DNA of 56,411 bases. Origin: Mycobacterium scrofulaceum. GTDB taxonomy: Bacteria > Actinomycetota > Actinomycetes > Mycobacteriales > Mycobacteriaceae. The translations under genes and the position numbers were made by a program. Below are positions 41,221-52,050 of this stretch, one piece after another. Under the pieces are notes generated by a model. It was not told the DNA's origin and made no database searches. It saw nothing but the letters and a program-made list of their open reading frames with translations. Each line of letters begins with the position of its first letter. Position 1 is the stretch's first letter. Where the stretch lies: NCBI RefSeq assembly GCF_002086735.1, contig NZ_MVIJ01000037.1, forward strand, positions 1 through 56,411, given 5' to 3'.

Positions 41221-42318
41221 TCAACCAGCGTAGTTACCGACCATAAGACCCCGCTTAGCGAGCCACGGGACAGGGTCGATCCGCTCGGTGCCGCCCTGGA
41301 GCACCTCGAAGTGCAGGTGGGGACCGGTGGAATTTCCCCGGTTGCCCATCGTGGCGATCTGGTCGCCGGCCATCACCCGCTGGCCGACGCTGACCAGCGT
41401 CGTGTTGATGTGGCCGTAGAGCGTCACCGTGCCGTCGGCGTGGCGCAGCTTGACCAGCATCCCGTAGCCGGCGGCCGGGCCCGCCTCGATGACGACGCCG
41501 TCGGATACCGCCATGATCGGCGTCCCGATCGAATTGGCCAGGTCGATGCCGGCATGCAGCACCCCCCAGCGGTAACCGAAGTTGGAGGTGAAGATGCCCT
41601 TCGTCGGCATCACGTAGAGCGGCTGCTGCAGTCGCGCCTCGCGCTGAGCGCGATCGTTGGCGAAGGCGACGCCCTTGGCGAGTTCCTGGTTGTGCACGGC
41701 GGCGGTGGCCGCCGGCTCGAGCGCGACCACCTGCGCGCCGCGGATGGTGTTGTTGGCCGACCCGCCGGTGAGCGCGGAGGCGTTCGCGGTCAGCACGGTC
41801 TCCGTCTTCGGGGTGTCCGCGTGGCTGGTGGCGGTGTGTGCCGCCGCGGCGGCCGCGCCGGCGGCCATCGCCGAGATCAGCACGCGACCCCGGGCGGCGC
41901 TGGTCGGTTCCTTGCGGTGCTGCCCGCCGTGGCGTGCCACACCGACGACGTCCGTGGCGCGAGCGCGGACCCGCCGCGGCTCCGCGGTCGGCCCGACGAC
42001 CACGCGCGGCAGCACCTCGGTGACCGGCGCGGCCAGCCACAGCGGGGCCGGGTCGTCGGCCTCGTCCAGATCGTCGAGCTCAGGGGCGAGCAGCACCTGC
42101 GCTTCGTTGTCGAAAGCGGAGTCGTTGCTGTAGTCGAGGTCGCCGAGGTCGCTGACCTCGTCGCGCCAATCCAGGTCGTCGAAGTTGAAGCCGTCGAGCG
42201 GGAGGATCTCGGTGACTTCGTTGCGGTGCGGCTCGATTCCCCTGCCGCCGGCCGCGCGACTAACCCTCACCACGCCCGAGGTATCGGCGGCAGAAGGAGC
42301 CAAAGGGTGCTGGGACAA
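41221..42318 (-). CDS. M23-family peptidoglycan endopeptidase (Rv0950c-like)
   Basis: 365 residues from the TTG at 42318, which follows GAGGAC by nine bases; an ATG at 42345 without ribosome site would add nine residues. An acidic cytosolic part (about 40-95) precedes a hydrophobic anchor near 145-165. The C terminus is the LytM/M23 zinc peptidase: HAGID with His and Asp ligands, HLH in STGPHLHFEVL, and YGHINTT. All metal ligands are present, so an active endopeptidase outside the membrane is expected. It corresponds to Rv0950c. A 10-bp palindrome ATAACGTTAT covers the upstream ATG. Confidence 0.88.
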   Translation of the reverse strand: MSQHPLAPSAADTSGVVRVSRAAGGRGIEPHRNEVTEILPLDGFNFDDLDWRDEVSDLGDLDYSNDSAFDNEAQVLLAPELDDLDEADDPAPLWLAAPVTEVLPRVVVGPTAEPRRVRARATDVVGVARHGGQHRKEPTSAARGRVLISAMAAGAAAAAAHTATSHADTPKTETVLTANASALTGGSANNTIRGAQVVALEPAATAAVHNQELAKGVAFANDRAQREARLQQPLYVMPTKGIFTSNFGYRWGVLHAGIDLANSIGTPIMAVSDGVVIEAGPAAGYGMLVKLRHADGTVTLYGHINTTLVSVGQRVMAGDQIATMGNRGNSTGPHLHFEVLQGGTERIDPVPWLAKRGLMVGNYAG

Positions 42319-42593
42319 GCTGAAATGTCCTCGTATCGTGACCATAACGTTATCTGGACCCTAGGACGGTATCCGCTGACGTGCGGAACTGGCAACCTCG
42401 TCGCGCAAACCAATCGAAATTGTGATTTGAGTCACCAAACGGGTACGCCGGGATGCCGTGAGCTGTGCCACAACGCCGGACGCGCCGGTAAGCGCCGGTC
42501 GGACGGTGGATACAGTTCGTCCGTGCGAGTTGCCGAATGCGGCACAGCCCATCACGAGGCCTAGTAGTTGATTCGAGCGAAGACAGAGAGTCC

Positions 42594-43757
<1,164 letters not shown>

Positions 43758-43769
43758 GGGAGCCAACAA

Positions 43770-44672
<903 letters not shown>

Positions 44673-44697
44673 TCCGCGAGCGCGGCGGACGCTGCGC

Positions 44698-44721
44698 GGG
44701 CCCCGGATTTGTCCGGGGCCC
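44698..44721 (+). terminator. Hairpin terminator after sucCD
   Basis: A perfect 10-bp stem GGGCCCCGGA (44698-44707) with TCCGGGGCCC (44712-44721) around a TTTG loop, 26 bp after sucD. It has no U-tract, as is usual for mycobacterial terminators, and lies just before the thiolase-like gene. Confidence 0.75.
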
Positions 44722-44744
44722 GGCCCAAGGTAGATAGTGGGTCT

Positions 44745-46271
44745 ATGAATCTCGACCCGAACACGCCGGTCATCGTCGGCGTGGGGCAGTTCACCGAGCG
44801 CATCGAGGACTCCGGCTACCGCGGGATGTCCTCGGTGGAGCTGGCCACCGCGGCGGCGCAGGCCGCACTGCATGACTGCGGGGCCGACGCGACCGCCGTC
44901 GCCGCGTCCATCGACACCGTCGCCGCGATCCGGCAGTTCGAGCTCTCCGGGCGCACACCCGCGCCGATGGGCAAGTCCAACAACTACCCGCGTTCGGTGG
45001 CCCAGCGCATCGGTGCTGCACCGGCCCGCGCGGTCCTCGAACCCATCGGCGGGCAGGGGCCACAGCATCTGGTCACTGAGTTCGCCGGCGTCATCGCCTC
45101 GGGTGCGGCCGAGGTTGTGATGATCTTCGGCTCCGAGAACACTTCCAGCATCCGGTATTTCGCCGACCGGGAGAAGCCGGACCATTCCGACACGGTCGAG
45201 GGCTCGCTCGAGGACCGGGGCTTCGGCTACGAGGGCCTGTTCGACGACTACACCGTCGCGCATGGCCTGGTCGGTGCGCCGGCCCAGTACGGGCTGCTGG
45301 AGAACGCGCGCCGTGCCCGACTGGGTTTGAGCGTCTCCGACTACCGGCGCCAGATGGGCGAGTTGTTCGCTCCGTTCACCAAGGTGGCGGCGAAGAACCC
45401 GTTCGCGTCCTCCCCGGTGGAGCGCAGCGTCGACGAGCTCATCACCGTCACCGCGTCCAACCGGATGATCTGTGATCCGTACCCAAGGCTGCTGGTGGCC
45501 CGTGACCAGGTCAATCAGGGTGCGGCCGCGCTGCTGATGTCGGTGGCCGCGGCCCGCAGGCTCGGCGTGCCCGAGGAGCGCTGGGTGTTCTTGCACGGCC
45601 ACGCCGACATGGTGGACCAGCCGCTGCTCGACCGCCTCGACCTGACGCACAACTCCGCTTCGGTGCTGGCCGTCACCGAAGCACTCGCCGGCGCGGGTGT
45701 CGGCATCGACGACGTGTCGACCTTCGACCTCTACAGCTGCTTCCCGGTGCCGGTGTTCAACTTCTGCGACGGGACTTCTCTGGCCACCGATGACCCGCGC
45801 GGGCTGACGCTGACCGGCGGCCTGCCGTACTTCGGCGGACCGGGCAACAACTACTCACTGCACGGCATCGCCGAGACGGTCAGCGAAATGCGGGACCTGC
45901 CAGGGCAATTCGGCCTGGTCGCCGCCAACGGCGGGATCATGAGCAAATACTCCGTCGGGGTGTACTCGACCACCCCGGTGAACTGGAAGCCCGACAACAG
46001 CGCCGCGCTGCGGGCCGAGGTCGCCGCTCGCCCGAGGATGCCGGTGACCGTCAAGGCCGACGGCCCGGCGACCATCGAGACCTACACCGTGCGCTACGAC
46101 TGGCCGGTACGCACCGGCCTCATCGTCGGCCGTCTCGACGGCGACGGCAGCCGCTTCCTGGCCCTGAGCGAGGACCCCGACCTGGTCGGGCTGCTCAGCG
46201 ACGGTGAGCCGCTCGGGGCTTCGATCGTGGTGCGGCCGACGGAGAAGGACAACCGGGCCGCGCTGGCCTGA
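44745..46271 (+). CDS. Thiolase-like protein lacking the nucleophilic cysteine
   Basis: 508 residues of the SCP2-thiolase/acetyl-CoA acetyltransferase type. The fold is recognisable by PVIVGVGQFTERIE, VASGAAEVVMIFGSEN and GGLPYFGGPGNNYSLH. At the site where thiolases have the catalytic Cys the sequence is PIGGQGPQHLV, so the nucleophile is missing, and the later GHP-type His loop is also altered. It is probably not a true thiolase; a CoA-binding retro-aldolase, partner subunit or sensor is possible. Absent between sucD and Rv0953c in M. tuberculosis as I recall. It is convergent with a KstR-type gene, so sterol side-chain work is a fair guess. Confidence 0.85.
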   Translation: MNLDPNTPVIVGVGQFTERIEDSGYRGMSSVELATAAAQAALHDCGADATAVAASIDTVAAIRQFELSGRTPAPMGKSNNYPRSVAQRIGAAPARAVLEPIGGQGPQHLVTEFAGVIASGAAEVVMIFGSENTSSIRYFADREKPDHSDTVEGSLEDRGFGYEGLFDDYTVAHGLVGAPAQYGLLENARRARLGLSVSDYRRQMGELFAPFTKVAAKNPFASSPVERSVDELITVTASNRMICDPYPRLLVARDQVNQGAAALLMSVAAARRLGVPEERWVFLHGHADMVDQPLLDRLDLTHNSASVLAVTEALAGAGVGIDDVSTFDLYSCFPVPVFNFCDGTSLATDDPRGLTLTGGLPYFGGPGNNYSLHGIAETVSEMRDLPGQFGLVAANGGIMSKYSVGVYSTTPVNWKPDNSAALRAEVAARPRMPVTVKADGPATIETYTVRYDWPVRTGLIVGRLDGDGSRFLALSEDPDLVGLLSDGEPLGASIVVRPTEKDNRAALA

Positions 46272-46281
46272 CGCCCCGGTG

Positions 46282-46341
46282 GCGAGCAGACGCAAACTCG
46301 CATTGGTTCCCGGCTCCGGATGCGATTTTGCGTCTGCTCGC
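46282..46341. terminator. GAGCAGACGCAAA palindrome, copy 2, convergent junction
   Basis: A perfect 15-bp inverted repeat GCGAGCAGACGCAAA (46282-46296) with 46327-46341, plus an inner TCGCAT/ATGCGA pair. It fills the gap between the converging thiolase-like and LLM genes. This is the position for a bidirectional terminator. The outer arm is the same as in the repeat at 9094-9155. Confidence 0.8.
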
Positions 46342-46344
46342 GGG

Positions 46345-47193
46345 TCAGACGAGAGCGGCGAGCTTGCCGGCCAGCCGCTCGACATAGGCGGCGATCTCGT
46401 CCTCGGGGCGGTCCGGCAGACCGAACAGCACCTCGGTCACGCCGAGCTCGGCCCATTTGGCGAGCTTCTCGGGCACGGGCTTGAAGTCCAGCGCCACGAT
46501 CTGCGGGGCGCCGTCGCGGCCGGCGGCCGCCCAGGTGTCCTGCAGCAGCTTCACCGGCTCGTCGATGTCGAAATCGCGCGGGGTCGTGATCCAGCCGTCG
46601 GCGCTGCGGGCGATCCACTTGAAGTTCTTCTCGGTGCCGGCCGCGCCGACCAGTACGGGAATGTGCGGCTGCACGGGCTTGGGCCACGCCCAGCTGGGAC
46701 CGAACTTGACGAACTCGCCGTCGTAGGCGGCTTCCTCTTTGGTCCACAGCTCCCGCATCGCCTCGATGTACTCGCGCAGCATGGTGCGGCGTCGCGCGGG
46801 CGGCACGCCGTGGTCGGCGAGCTCGTCGGTGTTCCACCCGAACCCGACGCCCAGGCTGACCCGCCCGCCGGACAGGTGGTCGAGGGTGGCAATGCTTTTC
46901 GCCAACGTGATCGGATCGTGTTCGACGGGCAACGCCACCGCGGTGGACAGCCGCACCCGCGACGTGACGGCGCAGGCCGCGCCCAGGCTCACCCAGGGGT
47001 CGAGCGTCCGCATGTAGCGGTCGTCGGGCAGCGACGCGTCGCCCGTGGTCGGGTGCGCCGCCTCGCGCTTGATCGGGATGTGGGTGTGCTCAGGCACGTA
47101 GAAGGTAGTGAAGCCGTGTTCGTCGGCAAGCTTCGCGGCGGACGCCGGAGAGATGCCACGGTCGCTGGTAAAAAGCACAAGCCCGTAATCCAT
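46345..47193 (-). CDS. LLM-class F420-dependent oxidoreductase (Rv0953c-like), KstR-type site
   Basis: 282 residues from the ATG at 47193. Luciferase-like features are clear: MDYGLVLFTSDRGISP, YVPEHTHIP and LGVGFGWNTDELADHG, the F420-binding and substrate loops of the mycobacterial group. The operator TAGAACGTGTTCTA ends 10 bp before the ATG, and the M. tuberculosis homologue Rv0953c is in the KstR regulon as I recall. The enzyme is expected to act on a sterol-derived or other lipid substrate in the cytosol with reduced F420. It converges with the thiolase-like gene. Confidence 0.9.
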   Translation of the reverse strand: MDYGLVLFTSDRGISPASAAKLADEHGFTTFYVPEHTHIPIKREAAHPTTGDASLPDDRYMRTLDPWVSLGAACAVTSRVRLSTAVALPVEHDPITLAKSIATLDHLSGGRVSLGVGFGWNTDELADHGVPPARRRTMLREYIEAMRELWTKEEAAYDGEFVKFGPSWAWPKPVQPHIPVLVGAAGTEKNFKWIARSADGWITTPRDFDIDEPVKLLQDTWAAAGRDGAPQIVALDFKPVPEKLAKWAELGVTEVLFGLPDRPEDEIAAYVERLAGKLAALV

Positions 47194-47202
47194 GAAGAGA
47201 AT

Positions 47203-47216
47203 TAGAACGTGTTCTA
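47203..47216. promoter_or_regulatory. KstR operator, second exact copy
   Basis: TAGAACGTGTTCTA again, identical to the site at 27446-27459. It is only 10 bp from the start codon of the LLM gene, so it overlaps the leader and would block transcription directly. The site fits the KstR consensus at all fixed positions. Confidence 0.85.
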
Positions 47217-47439
47217 CCTCCGGTGAGCAAGCTGCCGCCGCGGCGGCACGGATCGGCGTCCAAGCCGGTCGCGACGGCACGCCCGTCCCGAAGTGCGCTA
47301 GCGTGGTTGATCGATCGCGTCGCAACGCAACCGCCGGGCACGGCATTCGTGGAACGGCGCGCCCGCACGCACAGCGCCGCGACGCAACTGTGGCGCCCGC
47401 AAAGGCACTTCACGGCACTGGAAGCAACAGGAGGAGCCA

Positions 47440-48321
47440 ATGACCTACTCGCCCGGTAGCCCCGGATATCCACCCGCGCCAGGCGGCTCCTACGCAGGCG
47501 GCACCCCGTCGTTCACCAAGGACGACGATGGCACCACGAAGCTCCCGCTCTACCTGAACATCGCGGTCGTGGTGCTCGGCCTGGCCGTGTATCTGCTGAA
47601 CTTCGGCCCGACGTTCACCATCGGCGCCGACCTCGGCCCCGGCGTCGGCGGTCGCGCCGGCGACGCGGGGACCGCGGTCATCGTCGCCGTCCTGGCCGCG
47701 CTGCTCGCCGGGCTGAGCCTGGTGCCCAAGGCCAAGAGCTACGCCGGGATCGTCGCGGTCATCGCCGTTCTGGGTGCCTTGCTCGCCATCACCGAGACGA
47801 TCAACCTGCCCGCCGGCGTCGCGATCGGCTGGGCGATGTGGCCGCTGGTGGCGTGCAGCGTGCTCCAGGCAATCGCCGCCGTCGTCGTCGTGCTGCTGGA
47901 CGCGGGCGTGATCACGGCCCCGGCGCCGCGGCCGAAGTACGACCCCTACGCCCAGTACGGCCAGTACGGCCAGTACGGCCAGTACGGCCAGCAGCCCTAC
48001 TACGGCCAGCCGGGCGGCCAGCAGCACCCCGGGTACGGATCGCAGTACGGCGGCTACGCGCCGGGTCAGGGCCCGACCCAAACCGCGGTTCCCACCGGTG
48101 GTTTCGGCGCCCAATCGGCGCCGCAGTCCGGGGCCCAGCCGGCCGCGCAGCAAGGACCGTCCACGCCGCCCACCGGGTTCCCGAGCTTCAGCCCGCCGCC
48201 CACGCCCGGTGCCGGCTCCGAGGGTTCGGCGGCCAATTACTCCAACCAGGCCGGGGGCCAGCAGCCCTACGGTCAGGAGCAACAGTCGCCTTCGTCGCAG
48301 TCTGGCCCAGCGCCGTCCTAA
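47440..48321 (+). CDS. DUF5336 membrane protein, 34-kDa antigen-like (Rv0954-like)
   Basis: 293 residues after a strong AGGAGGAGCC site. A short Pro/Gly/Tyr-rich start is followed by four membrane helices (about 45-70, 77-100, 103-125, 128-155). From about 165 the tail is rich in Tyr, Gln, Gly and Pro, with a four-copy YGQ repeat coded by CAGTACGGC at 47953-47988. The layout matches M. tuberculosis Rv0954 and the M. paratuberculosis 34-kDa antigen. Work on Rv0954 links it to the cell division complex. It lies upstream of perM, also implicated in division, so the two may act together. Confidence 0.9.
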   Translation: MTYSPGSPGYPPAPGGSYAGGTPSFTKDDDGTTKLPLYLNIAVVVLGLAVYLLNFGPTFTIGADLGPGVGGRAGDAGTAVIVAVLAALLAGLSLVPKAKSYAGIVAVIAVLGALLAITETINLPAGVAIGWAMWPLVACSVLQAIAAVVVVLLDAGVITAPAPRPKYDPYAQYGQYGQYGQYGQQPYYGQPGGQQHPGYGSQYGGYAPGQGPTQTAVPTGGFGAQSAPQSGAQPAAQQGPSTPPTGFPSFSPPPTPGAGSEGSAANYSNQAGGQQPYGQEQQSPSSQSGPAPS

Positions 48322-48348
48322 CGGTGCGCCTTCGCGCCTAGACGGGAC

Positions 48349-49749
48349 GTGCGCCAGAGAGTGAAAAGGGTGTCGGAAGGCGCGGACAGCCGGCCGGTGG
48401 GCGCCCGCCAGGCGCGTGACCTGGTCCGGGTCGCGTTCGGCCCGGCGGTGGTGGCCCTGGTCATCATCGCCGCGGTCACGCTGCTGCAGCTGCTGATCGC
48501 CAACAGCGACATGACCGGGGCGCTGGGCGCGATCGCCAGCATCTGGCTCGGCGTGCATCAGGTGCCGATTTCGATCGGCGGCCGCGAGCTGGGCGTGATG
48601 CCGCTGCTGCCGGTGCTGCTGATGATCTGGGCCACGGCGCGCAGCACCGCGCGGGCCACGTCTCCGTATTCCTCGTGGTTGGTGGTCCGCTGGGTTGTCG
48701 CCTCGGCGCTGGGCGGGCCCCTACTGATCGCGGCGATCGCCCTGGCGGTCATCCACGACGCGTCGTCGGTGATCACCGAGCTGCAGACGCCCAGCGCCCT
48801 GCGCGCGTTCGGCAGCGTGCTCGTCGTGCACGCCGTCGGCGCCGCGATCGGGGTGGGGTCCCGGGTCGGACGGCGGGCCCTGGCGGCGTCGTCGCTGCCG
48901 TTCTGGGTGGGCGACGCCCTGCGCGCCGCGTCCGCCGGTGTGCTGGCGTTGCTCGGGCTCTCCGGCCTGGTCACCGCGGCTTCGCTGGTGGTGCACTGGG
49001 CGACCATGCAAGACCTGTACGGGATCACCGAGTCGATATTCGGGCAGTTCAGCCTCACCGTGCTGTCGATGTTGTACGCGCCCAACGTCATCGTCGGCAC
49101 CGCGGCGATGGCGGTCGGGTCCAGCGCCCATCTCGGCTTCGCGACGTTCAGTTCGTTCACGGTGTTCGGTGGCGACATCCCGTCGCTGCCGATCCTCGCC
49201 GCGGCCCCCAGGCCGCCGCTCGGTCCGGTGTGGGTCGCGCTGCTGATCATCGGCGCGTCGTCGGGCGTGGCGGTCGGTCAGCAGTGCGCCAGGCGGCCGC
49301 TACCGCCGATCCCGGCGCTGGCCAAGCTGCTGGTCGCTGCGGTCGCCGGCGCGCTGGCGATGTCCTTGCTCGCATACGGCGGCAGCGGCCGGCTGGGCAA
49401 CTTCGGCGACGTCGGCGTCGACCAGGGCGCCCTGCTGATCGGGGTGTTCTTCTGGTTCTCGGTCGTCGGCGGTATCACGGTGGTCATGAGCGGCGGCGTC
49501 AGGGCCCGGCCCCGGCGACCGAAGCCCGCGCCGGCGGCGGCGCAAGAACCGGCCGACTTTGCGGGGGTCTTCGACGAGCCGATGGGCGGGCCGGACGACG
49601 AGCTGCCGACGGATGACCTTGACGACGACCGCTTGGCGGGGCGCGACGCGCTGCTGAGCGACGACGACGCGCCGGTGGGTGACGACGGCGTCGCGCCGCC
49701 CCCCGACGAAGCGGAGCAGACCGCGACCGACCGCGAGCCCGGCGAGTAG
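48349..49749 (+). CDS. perM: PerM-like integral membrane protein (DUF6350)
   Basis: 466 residues from the GTG at 48349 (later starts possible). There are about eight to ten membrane helices to residue 385, followed by a charged, acidic C-terminal tail with repeated Asp stretches (DDLDDDRLAGRD, SDDDAP). M. tuberculosis Rv0955 (PerM) has this shape and is needed for persistence and for division under low magnesium, where it supports FtsB. The gene lies 27 bp after the DUF5336 gene. The tail is the least conserved part. Its role in this organism is inferred from synteny. Confidence 0.88.
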   Translation: MRQRVKRVSEGADSRPVGARQARDLVRVAFGPAVVALVIIAAVTLLQLLIANSDMTGALGAIASIWLGVHQVPISIGGRELGVMPLLPVLLMIWATARSTARATSPYSSWLVVRWVVASALGGPLLIAAIALAVIHDASSVITELQTPSALRAFGSVLVVHAVGAAIGVGSRVGRRALAASSLPFWVGDALRAASAGVLALLGLSGLVTAASLVVHWATMQDLYGITESIFGQFSLTVLSMLYAPNVIVGTAAMAVGSSAHLGFATFSSFTVFGGDIPSLPILAAAPRPPLGPVWVALLIIGASSGVAVGQQCARRPLPPIPALAKLLVAAVAGALAMSLLAYGGSGRLGNFGDVGVDQGALLIGVFFWFSVVGGITVVMSGGVRARPRRPKPAPAAAQEPADFAGVFDEPMGGPDDELPTDDLDDDRLAGRDALLSDDDAPVGDDGVAPPPDEAEQTATDREPGE

Positions 49750-49770
49750 CTGCCACTAGGCTCTGTGCTT

Positions 49771-50418
49771 GTGGCCGAACCGCTCCATGTGCCCCCGAGT
49801 GCGCCGGCGCGGGTGGTGGTGTTGGCGTCGGGCACCGGTTCCCTGCTGAGCTCCCTGCTCGACGCCGCCGTCGGCGACTACCCGGCGCGGGTGGTCGCCG
49901 TCGGCGCGGATCGCGACTGTCCGGCCACCGAGATCGCCGCGGCCGCGTCCCTGCCGGCCTTTACCGCCCGGCTCGGCGATCACCCCGACCGCACCGCCTG
50001 GGATGCGGCCATCACCGAGGCCACCGCCGCGCACTCGCCGGATCTGGTGGTGTCGGCCGGATTTATGAAGATACTTGGGCCACAGTTCCTTTCGCGCTTC
50101 TATGGCCGGATCATCAATACCCACCCGGCGCTGCTGCCGGCGTTCCCGGGTGCACACGGGGTGGCCGACGCGCTGGCCTACGGCGTCAAGATCACGGGCT
50201 GTACGGTGCACCTGGTGGATGCCGGGACGGACACCGGGCCGATTCTGGCGCAGCAATCCGTGCCGGTGCTCGACGGCGACAGCGAAGAGACCCTCCATGA
50301 ACGCATCAAGGTCACCGAGCGCAAGCTCCTGGTGGACGTGGTGGCCGAGATCGCGACCGGTGGCCTGACCCTGGTCGGAAGAACAGCGACGATCGGACGA
50401 AAGGCGACCAACCCATGA
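49771..50418 (+). CDS. purN: Phosphoribosylglycinamide formyltransferase
   Basis: 215 residues from the GTG at 49771, preferred over 49765 because AEPLHVPPSAPAR matches the M. tuberculosis start. Motifs VVLASGTGSLL, NTHPALLPAFPG with the catalytic Asn-His pair, and HLVDAGTDTGPIL with the catalytic Asp are complete. It transfers formyl from 10-formyltetrahydrofolate to GAR in purine synthesis. It corresponds to Rv0956. The stop overlaps purH by 4 bp, so the two are translationally coupled. Confidence 0.96.
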   Translation: MAEPLHVPPSAPARVVVLASGTGSLLSSLLDAAVGDYPARVVAVGADRDCPATEIAAAASLPAFTARLGDHPDRTAWDAAITEATAAHSPDLVVSAGFMKILGPQFLSRFYGRIINTHPALLPAFPGAHGVADALAYGVKITGCTVHLVDAGTDTGPILAQQSVPVLDGDSEETLHERIKVTERKLLVDVVAEIATGGLTLVGRTATIGRKATNP

Positions 50419-52010
50419 GCACCGACGACTGGCCGGAGACGGCGAAAAGGCCGATCCGGCGCGCATTGATCAGCGTCTACGACAAGACCGGGCTCGTCGA
50501 ACTCGCCCGGGGACTGGCGGAAGCGGGCGTCGAGATCGTCTCGACGGGATCGACGGCCAAGACCATTGCCGAGAAGGGGATTCCGGTCACGCGGGTGGAG
50601 GAGCTGACCGGCTTTCCCGAGGTGCTCGACGGCCGGGTCAAGACACTGCACCCGCGGGTGCATGCCGGGTTGCTGGCCGATCTGCGCAAACCCGAACACG
50701 CCGCGGCGCTCGAGGAACTCGGCGTGCCGGCGTTCGAACTCGTCGTCGTCAACCTGTACCCGTTCAGCGAAACCGTCGACTCCGGCGCCAGCATCGACGA
50801 GTGCGTCGAGCAGATCGACATCGGTGGGCCGTCGATGGTCCGCGCGGCCGCCAAAAACCATCCCAGCGTGGCGGTGATCACCGATCCGCGCGGCTACGAC
50901 GGCGTGCTCGCCGCGGTGCGCCACGGTGGCTTCACCCTTGCCGAGCGCAAGAAGCTTGCGGCGCTGGCGTTCCAGCACACCGCGGAATACGACATCGCCG
51001 TCGCGGGCTGGATGGAGTCAACGCTGGCGCCCGAGCACCCGCCGACGTCGTTCCCGAAGTGGTTGGGGCGCAGCTGGACCCGCTCCGCGATGCTGCGCTA
51101 CGGCGAGAACCCCCACCAGCAGGCGGCCCTCTACAGCGATCCGGGCGCCTGGCCCGGACTGGCGCAGGCCGAGCAGCTGCACGGAAAAGAGATGTCCTAC
51201 AACAACTTCACCGACGCGGACGCGGCCTGGCGGGCCGCCTTCGACCATGAGCAGACCTGCGTCGCGATCATCAAGCACGCCAACCCCTGTGGGATCGCCA
51301 TCTCGTCGGAATCGGTGGCCGACGCGCATCGCAGGGCCCACGAATGCGATCCGCTGAGCGCGTTCGGCGGCGTCATCGCGGCCAACACGGAGGTCAGCCT
51401 CGAGATGGCCGAATACGTGAGCACCATCTTCACCGAGGTGATCGTCGCCCCGGCCTATGCGCCGGAGGCGTTGGAAGCCCTGAAGCGCAAGAAGAACATC
51501 CGGGTGCTGGTGGCCTCCGAGCCGCTGACCGGCGGCACCGAGCTGCGGCCGATCAGCGGTGGGCTGCTGGTGCAGCAGCGCGACGAGCTCGACGCGCACG
51601 GCGACAACCCCGCGAACTGGACGCTGGCGACGGGATCCCCGGCCGACCCGGCGACGCTGACCGATCTGGTATTCGCGTGGCGGACCTGCCGCGCGGTCAG
51701 GTCGAACGCGATCGTGATCGCGGGCGGCGGCGCCACCATCGGCGTGGGCATGGGACAGGTGAACCGGGTGGACGCCGCCCGGCTGGCCGTTGAAAGAGGG
51801 AATGCACGGGGCGGCGACCGGGTGCGCGGCGCGGTGGCCGCCTCCGACGCCTTCTTCCCGTTCCCCGACGGACTCGAGACGCTGACGGCGGCCGGGGTGA
51901 AGGCGATCGTGCACCCGGGAGGGTCGGTGCGCGACGACGAGGTGACCGCGGCGGCAACCAACGCCGGCGTCACGTTGTACCTCACCGGGGCCCGCCACTT
52001 CGCTCACTGA
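50415..52010 (+). CDS. purH: Bifunctional AICAR formyltransferase / IMP cyclohydrolase
   Basis: 531 residues, slightly longer than usual because of a short N-terminal extension (STDDWPETAKR). The IMP cyclohydrolase domain spans about 12-160 (LISVYDKTGLVELA, ETVDSGASIDECVEQIDIGG). The AICAR formyltransferase domain follows, with Lys/His in IIKHANPCGIA. It completes the last two steps to IMP. It corresponds to Rv0957 and overlaps purN (ATGA). The domains are intact and no frame break is seen. Confidence 0.97.
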   Translation: MSTDDWPETAKRPIRRALISVYDKTGLVELARGLAEAGVEIVSTGSTAKTIAEKGIPVTRVEELTGFPEVLDGRVKTLHPRVHAGLLADLRKPEHAAALEELGVPAFELVVVNLYPFSETVDSGASIDECVEQIDIGGPSMVRAAAKNHPSVAVITDPRGYDGVLAAVRHGGFTLAERKKLAALAFQHTAEYDIAVAGWMESTLAPEHPPTSFPKWLGRSWTRSAMLRYGENPHQQAALYSDPGAWPGLAQAEQLHGKEMSYNNFTDADAAWRAAFDHEQTCVAIIKHANPCGIAISSESVADAHRRAHECDPLSAFGGVIAANTEVSLEMAEYVSTIFTEVIVAPAYAPEALEALKRKKNIRVLVASEPLTGGTELRPISGGLLVQQRDELDAHGDNPANWTLATGSPADPATLTDLVFAWRTCRAVRSNAIVIAGGGATIGVGMGQVNRVDAARLAVERGNARGGDRVRGAVAASDAFFPFPDGLETLTAAGVKAIVHPGGSVRDDEVTAAATNAGVTLYLTGARHFAH

Positions 52011-52050
52011 CGCTCAGCGCGTGGGGCGTTCCCGCAACGCGTAGCGTGGA

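Noticed and set aside
42344..42353. ATAACGTTAT palindrome as an operator for the M23 gene
   Set aside because: Only 10 bp and no known regulator with this site; it mainly argues against the ATG at 42345 as the start.
47953..47988. Four copies of CAGTACGGC as a regulatory repeat
   Set aside because: They are in-frame codons for the YGQ repeat of the DUF5336 protein tail.
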